Assembly: GCA_018303005.1 (NCBI GenBank)
Contig: JAGVYY010000047.1
Location: 1-32,898, forward strand
Length of the DNA stretch: 32,898 bases
Direction of reading: 5' to 3'
From: Candidatus Woesearchaeota archaeon
Lineage (GTDB): Archaea; Nanobdellota; Nanobdellia; SCGC-AAA011-G17; GW2011-AR20
Under the pieces are notes generated by a model that searched no databases, was not told the origin of the DNA, and saw nothing but the letters and a program-made list of their open reading frames with translations. Shown here piece by piece: positions 1-7,375 of the stretch; position 1 is the stretch's first letter; each line of letters starts with the position of its first letter. Both the position numbers and the translations under genes were made by a program.

Positions 1-851
1 TCTTCATTGAACAAAACGGAAGTGAAAACCTTATTATAATACGTAAATCAAGGGAATATAAAGAACCAAACAAAGAGATTAATATAGACATCACTGGTAA
101 GGATATTGAGCTTATAAAGAGAATCATAATTTCTTCATATCTAAACAACTACAAACAGATACGAATATACGGAAAAGACCTGGCAACGAAAAAAGATGAA
201 ATCAAAAAGATAGTCCAAAACCTGGTTGCCTCTGAAATTATCGATGAAAACAACTCTGAAATTCTGATAAAAGATTTCCTTAATATAAAAGATGTTAATG
301 TACATCTATTGCTTCGCAAAATAGATAATCTGACAAGATCCATGATGTACAACCTTAAAAACTATAATAAAAATGATATGGACGATGTTGTCAAGCGTGA
401 TCAGGAAATAAACAAACTTTTATTCCTGATAATAAGAACTGTGAAGCATAGCTTTGATGACCCTTACATACTGAAAACACTGAACTTGCCCGAACATGAC
501 AAGCTGCTTGTTTTATGGGACATGTCAATGATTATAGAAAAAATTGCTGATGAAATCAAGAGAATTGCCAGAAGATTTAAAAGACTGAACTGCAATGAAA
601 AGACATTTTTTGAACTGATTAATCTATGCAATGATGTAGAAAAGTTTTACATAGATACAATGAAATCTTATTACAATTCTGACAAAGAATTAGCATTATT
701 ATTGAGCACCAATAAAAAACTTATTTCAAACAAATGCAATGTTATAATGGAAAAACACTGGAGAATAAAAGGTGTTCCGGAAATTCTTGAGAATTATAAG
801 GATATAACTGCATCAGTACACAACATGGCCAGGAAGATATACCAGACCTGA
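1..851 (+). CDS. PhoU-like regulator, 5' truncated by window edge
   Basis: The ORF track starts this protein at base 309, but the same frame is open back to base 3, so at least 283 codons are present and the true start lies outside the window. The product resembles the minus-strand protein at 9110-10048 in layout: a strand/helix segment (INIDITGKDIELIKRIII) like IHLDLEDYNERTIRNIL there, followed by a long all-helical PhoU-type region. Archaeal proteins of this kind carry an N-terminal AbrB/SpoVT DNA-binding domain and a PhoU domain and are thought to regulate phosphate uptake. The AbrB part would lie upstream of the window. I see no phosphate transporter genes here, so the target is unknown. 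PhoU-like assignment is fairly secure; the exact role is not. Confidence 0.7.
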   Translation, partial: FIEQNGSENLIIIRKSREYKEPNKEINIDITGKDIELIKRIIISSYLNNYKQIRIYGKDLATKKDEIKKIVQNLVASEIIDENNSEILIKDFLNIKDVNVHLLLRKIDNLTRSMMYNLKNYNKNDMDDVVKRDQEINKLLFLIIRTVKHSFDDPYILKTLNLPEHDKLLVLWDMSMIIEKIADEIKRIARRFKRLNCNEKTFFELINLCNDVEKFYIDTMKSYYNSDKELALLLSTNKKLISNKCNVIMEKHWRIKGVPEILENYKDITASVHNMARKIYQT

Positions 852-902
852 ACAATAGCTTTAAAAAACTTATTAACCCTTTGTTTACAGATAGTTTTGA
901 CG

Positions 903-909
903 TTTATAT
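903..909 (+). promoter_or_regulatory. TATA-like box before the 929 start
   Basis: The sequence tttatat is centred about 23 bases before the ATG at 929. This spacing matches that seen before many other genes in the window and suggests a leaderless transcript. It favours the ATG at 929 over the TTG at 881 used by the ORF track. Confidence 0.45.
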
Positions 910-928
910 CTGTATTAATATAATCAAC

Positions 929-1294
929 ATGAAAAAATTAAGTTCTTATAAAGAAACGCTGGAAAGTTTGTACAGTGAAATAAGTCAGACTATAGAAAAA
1001 CTAACTACATCAGAGAATAAAATCCTTTATAATACTGAAGTAAGGTTAGATGAACTATCAGAAAGACTTTCTGAGAACGATCTTTACCTTACATTAAAAC
1101 ATATACCAAGAGGTCTTGGTGATGCTCATGTCTATCAACTCAGGCTATATGACCGTAACATAAATTCTCCTTTAGAAACCGTCATGATCAAATATTTCCC
1201 TGCAAGAGAACCAGAACAAACTAACAAGAGAAGGAGATCTGATGATTATGGCAAGAAATGGCACAAATATCTCAAGGACATTGCCGGTACCTAA
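929..1294 (+). CDS. N-lobe part of a split APH-like kinase
   Basis: A 121-residue product when started at the ATG at 929; the ORF track begins at a TTG 48 bases earlier, which lacks a promoter at the right distance. Residues about 62-90 look like the start of a kinase N-lobe: a glycine-rich turn (GLGDAH), two strands, then ETVMIKYF, where K88 would be the ATP-binding lysine of strand 3. The frame stops soon after WHKYLKDIAGT. The following frame, which overlaps by 53 bases, starts exactly where the rest of an aminoglycoside-phosphotransferase-type fold is expected (LPVPNFISS). I infer that this and 1242-2165 are two pieces of one ancestral gene. The residues before 60 are helical and unrecognised. 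It could also be a real, separately translated subunit. Confidence 0.5.
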   Translation: MKKLSSYKETLESLYSEISQTIEKLTTSENKILYNTEVRLDELSERLSENDLYLTLKHIPRGLGDAHVYQLRLYDRNINSPLETVMIKYFPAREPEQTNKRRRSDDYGKKWHKYLKDIAGT

Positions 1295-2165
1295 TTTTAT
1301 AAGCTCTGTTGAGTCACCTAGAGGAAGTACTATTATTTTTGAATATGCTGGAAAAAAATGTCTGGATGAGATTCTTCCTGACAAGAATGAGAAAGAAAAG
1401 AAACTGTATGCAAAAAAAGCCATTGATATTCTGATAAAACTGCATTATTACTTCTCTCTTTATCCTACAGCCTATGATTATGTCAGGGATAAAGAAAATT
1501 TTTCAGAAGAAATGCTTAAGAATATTGGCAAAGTAATTCTAAAGAAAAACTCTGATCTATTTGGACAATGGAAATCAAGGGATGAGGATATATTAAGAAA
1601 CGACTTAAGACCTATAACAGATATATTAGAGAAGGATTCATACTGGATAATACATGGCGAATATTCTCCGCAGAATATCGTTGTAAACGACAAGAAAATG
1701 TATGCTCTAGACCTTGAACATGTTTCTGTAGCTCCGTGGCAGTTTGATCTTGTAAATCTCCTGAAACATCCTTGTTTTGATTTCAATTACAAGACTATTC
1801 ATGAACTCTTTGAATATTTCCTTGTTAAAAGAACAAACAGCTATATTGGATCTGTTTTGCATGTAAAAAGTGCTGGTATAGGTTCATTAGAAGATTTAGA
1901 TAATGATTATGTCAAACAAGCATTAAAAATATTTTATTTTTCTAATATTTTTAATGACCTACGCACTCTGGGATTTTCATACAGCTACAAAGATAGCCTC
2001 GAAAAAAATATACATCCATCAAAAGAATCTGAAGAGTGGTATACAAAAGACCTAGAAAATATTTTAGTTGACACAGGAGAATTAGAGTTGTTAGATAGTA
2101 ATGAGTCTTGTTCTGTTCAAAAAATAGCAAAGTTTTGTAACATATATAAGGTCTTTGATGCTTAG
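1242..2165 (+). CDS. APH/choline-kinase-family phosphotransferase, C-lobe
   Basis: The 307-residue product carries the catalytic region of the aminoglycoside/choline phosphotransferase family: a hinge region (STIIFEYAGKK, residues 29-39), the loop IHGEYSPQNI (H138, E140, N145) and a metal-binding ALDLEH (D157), with a further Asp at 169. The usual HGD is HGE here, so the catalytic Asp is replaced by Glu. The N-lobe is missing from this frame but present in the previous one (929-1294). Removing one base near 1283 would fuse them as DIAVPNF. Against simple decay, aaggagat lies 5 bases before this ATG and could serve as a ribosome binding site for coupled translation. The substrate is unknown. 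Family assignment is good; whether the gene is functional is open. Confidence 0.6.
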   Translation: MIMARNGTNISRTLPVPNFISSVESPRGSTIIFEYAGKKCLDEILPDKNEKEKKLYAKKAIDILIKLHYYFSLYPTAYDYVRDKENFSEEMLKNIGKVILKKNSDLFGQWKSRDEDILRNDLRPITDILEKDSYWIIHGEYSPQNIVVNDKKMYALDLEHVSVAPWQFDLVNLLKHPCFDFNYKTIHELFEYFLVKRTNSYIGSVLHVKSAGIGSLEDLDNDYVKQALKIFYFSNIFNDLRTLGFSYSYKDSLEKNIHPSKESEEWYTKDLENILVDTGELELLDSNESCSVQKIAKFCNIYKVFDA

Positions 2166-2180
2166 ACTAATTTCAAAACA

Positions 2181-2190
2181 TTTAAAAAAC
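2181..2190 (+). promoter_or_regulatory. TATA-like box for infB
   Basis: The sequence tttaaaaaac would place transcription start near 2208-2212. This leaves a leader of about 35 bases that contains the inverted repeat at 2216-2235. An alternative box, ttatatg, lies at about 2204. Confidence 0.35.
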
Positions 2191-2215
2191 TCTTCTCCAA
2201 CAATTATATGCTGAA

Positions 2216-2235
2216 CTAGAAATATCTGTTTCTAG
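2216..2235 (+). promoter_or_regulatory. Inverted repeat in the infB leader
   Basis: CTAGAAA and TTTCTAG form a perfect 7-bp inverted repeat around a 6-base loop, ending 9 bases before the infB ATG. If the transcript starts upstream it would form a small hairpin next to the start codon. It could equally be a protein-binding site. A start-stop pair (ATGTAA, 2238-2243) sits between the repeat and the real ATG. Confidence 0.4.
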
Positions 2236-2244
2236 AAATGTAAA

Positions 2245-3963
2245 ATGGCAAACATAAGATCTTTAATATGTTTATTAACAGGACACGTAGATCATGGAAA
2301 GTCCCAGATAATTGAATCTATCTCCGGCATAAACATAATCCAGAAAGAAGCTGGAAGAATCACACAGACGATATACGCTGTCAATGTCTCTATTGAAAAG
2401 ATTGAAGATATTGCAGGATACCTATTAAAAAACATGAAATATAAGATTAATATCCCTGGTTTTCTATTGATAGATAGTCCGGGACATTCTGCTTTCTCAA
2501 ACTTAAGGAAAAGAGGAGGGAGCATCGCTGATATCGGCATTGTTGTAATTGATGTTAATGAAGGAATCATGCCTCAGACAAAAGAAGCTGTTGAAATTCT
2601 AAAAAACCATAAAACACCTTTTATTATTGCCCTGAACAAGATAGATAACATTCCTGGCTGGAAGTCCAATAAAAATTCCAGTATTCTAGACAATGTAAAC
2701 AAACAGGCTGAATCTGTCAAGAACTATTTAGATACCAAATTATATGAAATTGTCGGAAAACTGTATGATCTTGGCTTTAATGCTGAAAGATTTGACAGGG
2801 TTGAGGATTACACAAAGCAGCTGGCTATCATACCGATATCAGCCAAGACAAAAGAAGGTATTCCTGAATTACTAATGGTCTTGACAGGACTAGCGCAGAA
2901 ATATCTTGAAAAAAATCTGGCTGTTGAAACTGACAAGCCTGCGAAAGGTGTTATCCTGGAAGTCAGAGATGAAAAAGGATTAGGTGTTGTCTTAGACACA
3001 ATTGTCTATGATGGAACCTTAAACGTGAATGACAATATTGTTATTGCCTCTCTAGAAGAACCTATAATCACAAAGGTCAGAAGCCTTATAAGCTTAAAGA
3101 ATAATGTTAACAGTGTAAGAGCTGCAGCCTCTGTCAAGATATCTGCTCCAAATATCGATTATGTTATCCCTGGAATGCCTTTTAGAGCCTTAGACAGTGA
3201 AAAAAATATAGAGAGAATAAAAAAAGAATTAAAGGCTGAAATAAAAGAAGTTGTGATAGAAACTGAAAAAAAAGGGATTATTGTCAAAGCAGATTCTCTC
3301 GGAAGCCTGGAAGCTTTGATTTCTATATTGAAGGGAAAGAACATCAAAATAAGAACAGCAACAATTGGAGAAATAACAAAAAAAGATATCTCGAGAGCTG
3401 AGTCAGAAGAGGATGCGATATACAGAATAATAATTGGTTTCAATGTCAAGAATGTCAAACATGAAAATGTAAAAATAATCACATCAAATGTAATCTATAA
3501 GCTTGTAGAGGATTATGATAAATGGGAAAAAGAAAAGAAGGCAGAGTTAGAATCAATAAAATTGCAAAAGATAAAGAAACCCTGCAAATTAAGGATAATG
3601 CCCGGGTATGTATTCAGACAGAACAATCCTGCTGTTGTCGGTGTCGAAGTCATGGAAGGAATTGTTCTAGAAGGAACACCTCTGATGAAAAAAGATGGTT
3701 CTAAAATTACCGGTGTCAAGAGCATACAGAACAATGGCAAGAATGCTGAAAAAGCTGTGAAAGGAGAACAAGTTGCTATTGCCCTGCCAAATGTTACTGT
3801 CGGAAGGCAGATAGTTGAAGGTGACATTTTAATAAGCGATTTTACAGAAAATGAATTTAAAAAATTAAAAGAGGTTAAGGATTATCTAAATCATGAAGAA
3901 ATTGAGCTTCTAAAGGAAATTGCTGTTATTAAAAGAAAGCAGAATTCAATATGGGGTTTGTAA
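2245..3963 (+). CDS. infB: Translation initiation factor aIF5B (IF-2 family GTPase)
   Basis: A 572-residue factor that promotes ribosomal subunit joining at the end of initiation. The GTPase domain is N-terminal: GHVDHGKS (residues 13-20), the switch region AGRITQ, DSPGH (77-81), NKID (131-134) and PISAKTKEG near 196. The remaining domains match the archaeal/eukaryotic IF5B type, and the length is close to the usual 590-600. Some near-invariant positions are changed: DTPGHEAF is DSPGHSAF, and ITQHIGA is ITQTIYA, so the histidine of the switch is gone. The P-loop ends in GKSQ rather than GKTT. The start is supported by the direct MANIRSLICLLTGH entry into the G domain. It converges with the next gene and their 3' ends overlap by 18 bases. 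Confidence 0.95.
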   Translation: MANIRSLICLLTGHVDHGKSQIIESISGINIIQKEAGRITQTIYAVNVSIEKIEDIAGYLLKNMKYKINIPGFLLIDSPGHSAFSNLRKRGGSIADIGIVVIDVNEGIMPQTKEAVEILKNHKTPFIIALNKIDNIPGWKSNKNSSILDNVNKQAESVKNYLDTKLYEIVGKLYDLGFNAERFDRVEDYTKQLAIIPISAKTKEGIPELLMVLTGLAQKYLEKNLAVETDKPAKGVILEVRDEKGLGVVLDTIVYDGTLNVNDNIVIASLEEPIITKVRSLISLKNNVNSVRAAASVKISAPNIDYVIPGMPFRALDSEKNIERIKKELKAEIKEVVIETEKKGIIVKADSLGSLEALISILKGKNIKIRTATIGEITKKDISRAESEEDAIYRIIIGFNVKNVKHENVKIITSNVIYKLVEDYDKWEKEKKAELESIKLQKIKKPCKLRIMPGYVFRQNNPAVVGVEVMEGIVLEGTPLMKKDGSKITGVKSIQNNGKNAEKAVKGEQVAIALPNVTVGRQIVEGDILISDFTENEFKKLKEVKDYLNHEEIELLKEIAVIKRKQNSIWGL

Positions 3964-5331
3964 AGTTATATCATCCACTGTATTTTTTAAAGATGTTTTT
4001 AGAGCAGCAATCTGCTGCCGGGTATATTTTCCTTCTTGAAATAGTTCTATAATCTCAGTTGATTTATAACCTTCATTTAATAAACTGATAATTACTTCTC
4101 TTTCTTCTCCATCTATTGTATTTCCTGGTTGTTTATATTCAGTGCTTTCTGGTGTTAATAGAATTCTTTCAATCGGAAGTATGGAGTCAATTCTTTTTGT
4201 TGCCTCAATTTGGTCTTGTGCTTGTCTATTCATACAAGAAAGAAATTTAGCATATTTTCCAGGATCTTTAACTAAAACATCAATTTTATTACCAAGGATT
4301 TGTACCTTTACAGATTTCTCTAAATTTTCAAAAGCATGATAAGACCCATCTTCTACAAAATAATAAAAATCACTGATCATGGGTCGTCCGGAATTACTGA
4401 TATATTTATAAGTTTCATGATCTTTGATAATAAAACTTCCAACATCTTTGCCTAAAAAATATCCGATAACTGATCTAGTCCTTGCATCTTCTATTCTTTC
4501 ATAAAATTCGATAAGGATACCTGGCGAGAAAGGATACCTGTTCCTGTTTATCATATCAACGAACTCAGATAACTCATTTTTTACCCCATTTTCTGATGAT
4601 ATACCAAGAATTTTTCTGAATAAGGGAGTATTCCAATATCCAACACCATCATACATCTTAGATATTGGAGCTTTTTGTACAACGCTATCCCTAAGTTTGG
4701 TTAAATCAGATTTTCCAACAAAAGTTTCATATAATCTCTCTTTATCATTGATAATATCAGCACATTGTAATAAGTTTTTTTTAATATCATTTACGCTTAG
4801 TGTATCACTATGAGAAACCATATCCATTATCAAAGAACTGAAGAAACTTCCTTTCTGCATAGCTTCTTGTGCGTTGTTACTTTCTCTCTGCATTAAGTAG
4901 TTTGTAATTAAAATAGGTCTATCACGCATTAAACTCCTTATTGCTATATAGTGCAAGATATCATCTTTGGCACTATCAAAGTAACCGCAAAAATCTAAAG
5001 AAAACAAATCAAACTTTCGTTCAGTGTTTGTTGATTTTACAAAATCTAAAGCAGAACTGTTATACACTTTAATCTTATCTTCCAGAGAATCATTATTGCT
5101 TTTTAATTTTTGATACTCAATACCTATTTCTTCTAAACCAGTTATATTCTTTCTTTTAACGCCAAGTTCATCATAAACTTCAAAAATCTCTAGCATCTCA
5201 GAACCAGGAAGGCAAAAAACATTAAAATTTCTAATCTGTTTTTCACTAAAGTGCTTTCTAACAAATTCTACTATTTTTCTTCTCCATAATCTCTTAGCTG
5301 AGTCTTTTGCAAATGATTTTACTTCATTCAT
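3946..5331 (-). CDS. Methyltransferase-like protein with C-terminal HTH-like domain
   Basis: A 461-residue soluble protein of unassigned function. The N-terminal half resembles a class I SAM-dependent methyltransferase fold: NVFCLPGSEMLEI at about residue 36 as the nucleotide-binding strand-loop-helix, NITGLE as strand 2 with its acidic end, and FDLFSLDFCGYF as a motif IV-like strand. The C-terminal about 45 residues contain two short helix-turn-helix-like units with KYTRQQIAALKTS, which suggests nucleic-acid binding. The target is unknown. It lies alone on the minus strand between two translation genes and is divergent from rps6e, with about 90 bases between the starts. The methyltransferase reading is from motif shape only; it may have lost activity. 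Confidence 0.5.
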   Translation of the reverse strand: MNEVKSFAKDSAKRLWRRKIVEFVRKHFSEKQIRNFNVFCLPGSEMLEIFEVYDELGVKRKNITGLEEIGIEYQKLKSNNDSLEDKIKVYNSSALDFVKSTNTERKFDLFSLDFCGYFDSAKDDILHYIAIRSLMRDRPILITNYLMQRESNNAQEAMQKGSFFSSLIMDMVSHSDTLSVNDIKKNLLQCADIINDKERLYETFVGKSDLTKLRDSVVQKAPISKMYDGVGYWNTPLFRKILGISSENGVKNELSEFVDMINRNRYPFSPGILIEFYERIEDARTRSVIGYFLGKDVGSFIIKDHETYKYISNSGRPMISDFYYFVEDGSYHAFENLEKSVKVQILGNKIDVLVKDPGKYAKFLSCMNRQAQDQIEATKRIDSILPIERILLTPESTEYKQPGNTIDGEEREVIISLLNEGYKSTEIIELFQEGKYTRQQIAALKTSLKNTVDDITLQTPY

Positions 5332-5378
5332 TTTAAGGATAAAATTAGCTATTTTCAGTATGTACTATCATACGAAAT

Positions 5379-5389
5379 GTTTAAAAATC
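5379..5389 (+). promoter_or_regulatory. TATA-like box for rps6e
   Basis: gtttaaaaatc lies about 30-40 bases before the S6e starts in the divergent interval with the minus-strand methyltransferase-like gene. A short inverted repeat (gtatg/catac, 5358-5373) lies just upstream and may be an operator, but it is only 5 bp per arm. Confidence 0.35.
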
Positions 5390-5423
5390 TATATTAAAAC
5401 CTTCTAGACAAAGGATGAATAAA

Positions 5424-5855
5424 ATGGTAGTAAAACTATGCATCAATGATGTAAAAACCGGAAAAAGCTATAACAAAGAGCTGAAGGAAACCGAGATAGA
5501 TGCCTTTTTAAATAAAAGGGTCAATAGTAAGATAGAAGGACATTTCTTCGGTTTTTCAGGTTATGAGTTTCAGATTACAGGTGGTAGCGATGATGCAGGA
5601 TTCCCAATGAGGTTTGATGTTGAAGGTACAGGAAGGAAAAGAGTCTTGCTAACAAGAGGCCCAGGTGTTAAAATAAATATCAAGGGTATGAGAAAAAGAA
5701 AAGCTGTAAAAGGCAACACTATTAACAATGCCATCAACCAGATTAACCTGAAAACATTAAAGTATGGAAACAAAAGTATCGCTGAAAACCTTGGTGTTGA
5801 GGAAAAAACTGCTGAAGAAAAAGAGGCAAAAGTAACCGAAGAAAAGAAGGAATAA
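5424..5855 (+). CDS. rps6e: 30S ribosomal protein S6e
   Basis: An archaeal/eukaryotic small-subunit protein, 143 residues. Diagnostic segments are ITGGSDDAGFPMR, the basic KGMRKRKAVKGNTI and the following NAINQINLK. It is followed by a charged, Glu/Lys-rich tail that is probably unstructured. The ORF track starts at 5415 (MNKM), but homologues begin close to MVVKL, and aaggatg lies at a usable distance before the second ATG at 5424, so I prefer 5424. The aspartate kinase gene follows after 19 bases and probably shares the transcript. Confidence 0.93.
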   Translation: MVVKLCINDVKTGKSYNKELKETEIDAFLNKRVNSKIEGHFFGFSGYEFQITGGSDDAGFPMRFDVEGTGRKRVLLTRGPGVKINIKGMRKRKAVKGNTINNAINQINLKTLKYGNKSIAENLGVEEKTAEEKEAKVTEEKKE

Positions 5856-5874
5856 GAGATAGTTAATTCTTAAA

Positions 5875-7227
5875 ATGGGTGATGTTATCATAAGCAAATA
5901 TGGTGGGAGTTCTATAACCTCCCATACTGATATAGAAAGGATAAAAAGAATTACATATGATAATCCAAGAAGAAAGATTATAGTTGTTTCTGCACCTGGA
6001 AAAAGAGATAATGATGATGTAAAAGTTACTGATATGCTGATAAAATTAGCAAGAACTAAAGATTCAGATTTATTTGATAGAATTTTAAACAGGTATAAGA
6101 TTGTATTCCCGGATGAAAACCTTGAAGATATAACTGCAATGCTTGATCGCAGATTAAATCAGAATTTGGAGGGAAAGAATGATGCAGATAGGGAAAGCCC
6201 TTATAAGGATGGAATAGCAGCGTTTGGAGAAGAGGCTTGCGCTAGACTATTAGCAAAGTATCTTGGTGCTGAATATGTTGATTCTAGAGAATTATTCATG
6301 GTAACAAATGATTTTGGTAATGCTATAATTCTACCATGTTCTGAAAAAATGATAACAAAAAGATTAAATAAAACAAATAGTTTATATGTTGTTCCTGGTT
6401 TTTATGGGTGTACTGAAAATGGTTTAACAGCAATTTTTGGCAGGAATAAATCTGATTTGACAGGAGCTTATGTTGCATATTCCTTAGATGCTATGTTATA
6501 TGAAATTTTTAGCGACAAAGAGGGTGTTCTTGCATCTGATCCAGATATTGTTAAAGATCCGGTAAAGATAGATAAAATTACATTTGAAGAAATGAGAGAT
6601 TTGGCATATTCAGGATTTAATATATTTCACCCTGAAGCAATGGGGCCTGTTGCTAAAAAAAAGATACCTGTTCATATCAGGGAAACTGCAAAATACCCGG
6701 CAGAAGGCACTTATGTTGTTCATGAGAGAGTTAGTGATTTAAATAAACCAATAGTAGGAATTGCATATCAAAATGGTTTTTGTGCATTTAATATTTGGGC
6801 TTTTGGTTTAAATGACAGGGTTGGAATAGCTTATGATATTTTAGGGATATTTAAAGAAAGGAATATTTCAATGGAATTTATGCCTGGTGTAATTGATGAT
6901 ATTTCAGTTGTACTGAAGCGTAATCAACTAAAAAACCATAGTATTGAAAATATAATAGCTGAAATTCATTCTCTAAATGACGAAGGTATAGAAATTAATT
7001 TTCAGGATGATCTTGGATGTATTGTAGTTGCCGGAATAGGCCTGAAAAACAGGAAGGTAAGCTCTGCTAATATTCAAAGAACAATAGAGAGCTCTGGGGT
7101 TGATATTGAATTTATTTCCCGGGGCTCAAAAAAAAGATGTATTGTTTATGGCGTTAATCATTCTGATGGCAGAAAGGCAGTTAATGCTGTCTATAATAAG
7201 TATATAAGAAGCAAAACACACGTTTAG
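5875..7227 (+). CDS. Aspartate kinase (clostridial-type)
   Basis: 450 residues with the amino-acid kinase fold followed by two ACT-type regulatory domains. Visible motifs are KYGGSSI at the N-terminus, VVSAPGKRDNDDVKVTD, FGEEACARLLAKYL, PGFYGCTENG with FGRNKSD, and FHPEAMGPVAKKKIPVHIR. It would phosphorylate aspartate to aspartyl phosphate, the first step toward lysine, threonine and methionine. The VSAPGKR..DDVKVTD segment is typical of the clostridial type of bacterial aspartate kinases, which suggests transfer from bacteria. The usual LGRGGSD loop reads FGRNKSD, so substrate or nucleotide binding may be altered. No other gene of the pathway is in the window. Confidence 0.85.
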   Translation: MGDVIISKYGGSSITSHTDIERIKRITYDNPRRKIIVVSAPGKRDNDDVKVTDMLIKLARTKDSDLFDRILNRYKIVFPDENLEDITAMLDRRLNQNLEGKNDADRESPYKDGIAAFGEEACARLLAKYLGAEYVDSRELFMVTNDFGNAIILPCSEKMITKRLNKTNSLYVVPGFYGCTENGLTAIFGRNKSDLTGAYVAYSLDAMLYEIFSDKEGVLASDPDIVKDPVKIDKITFEEMRDLAYSGFNIFHPEAMGPVAKKKIPVHIRETAKYPAEGTYVVHERVSDLNKPIVGIAYQNGFCAFNIWAFGLNDRVGIAYDILGIFKERNISMEFMPGVIDDISVVLKRNQLKNHSIENIIAEIHSLNDEGIEINFQDDLGCIVVAGIGLKNRKVSSANIQRTIESSGVDIEFISRGSKKRCIVYGVNHSDGRKAVNAVYNKYIRSKTHV

Positions 7228-7255
7228 TTGTTAAAGTAAAAATCTTATCAACATA

Positions 7256-7263
7256 TTTTTTTT
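7256..7263 (+). terminator. Oligo-T terminator after aspartate kinase
   Basis: Eight consecutive T residues lie about 30 bases after the aspartate kinase stop, as expected for archaeal termination. They sit inside a loose inverted repeat (atcaaca at 7247, tgttgat at 7273). Confidence 0.35.
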
Positions 7264-7375
7264 CAGATACATTGTTGATTTTTTGGCCAGTTATAAATGT
7301 ATTTTAAGGTGACTATTGTTAAGTAGTATAAAAGAAAACATTAATAAAGTGGTTTATCTTCTATGTGTAAGGAAA

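Noticed and set aside
881-928. N-terminal extension of the kinase N-lobe ORF from a TTG
   Set aside because: It covers the probable TATA box (903-909), and the ATG at 929 fits the promoter spacing.
3513-3827. Antisense ORFs inside infB, such as the 104-residue minus-strand frame
   Set aside because: They overlap a well-conserved gene fully, and have no promoter or recognisable motif.
5358-5373. Inverted repeat gtatg/catac as an operator
   Set aside because: The arms are only 5 bp and the DNA is AT-rich, so chance is likely; kept only as a note under the promoter.
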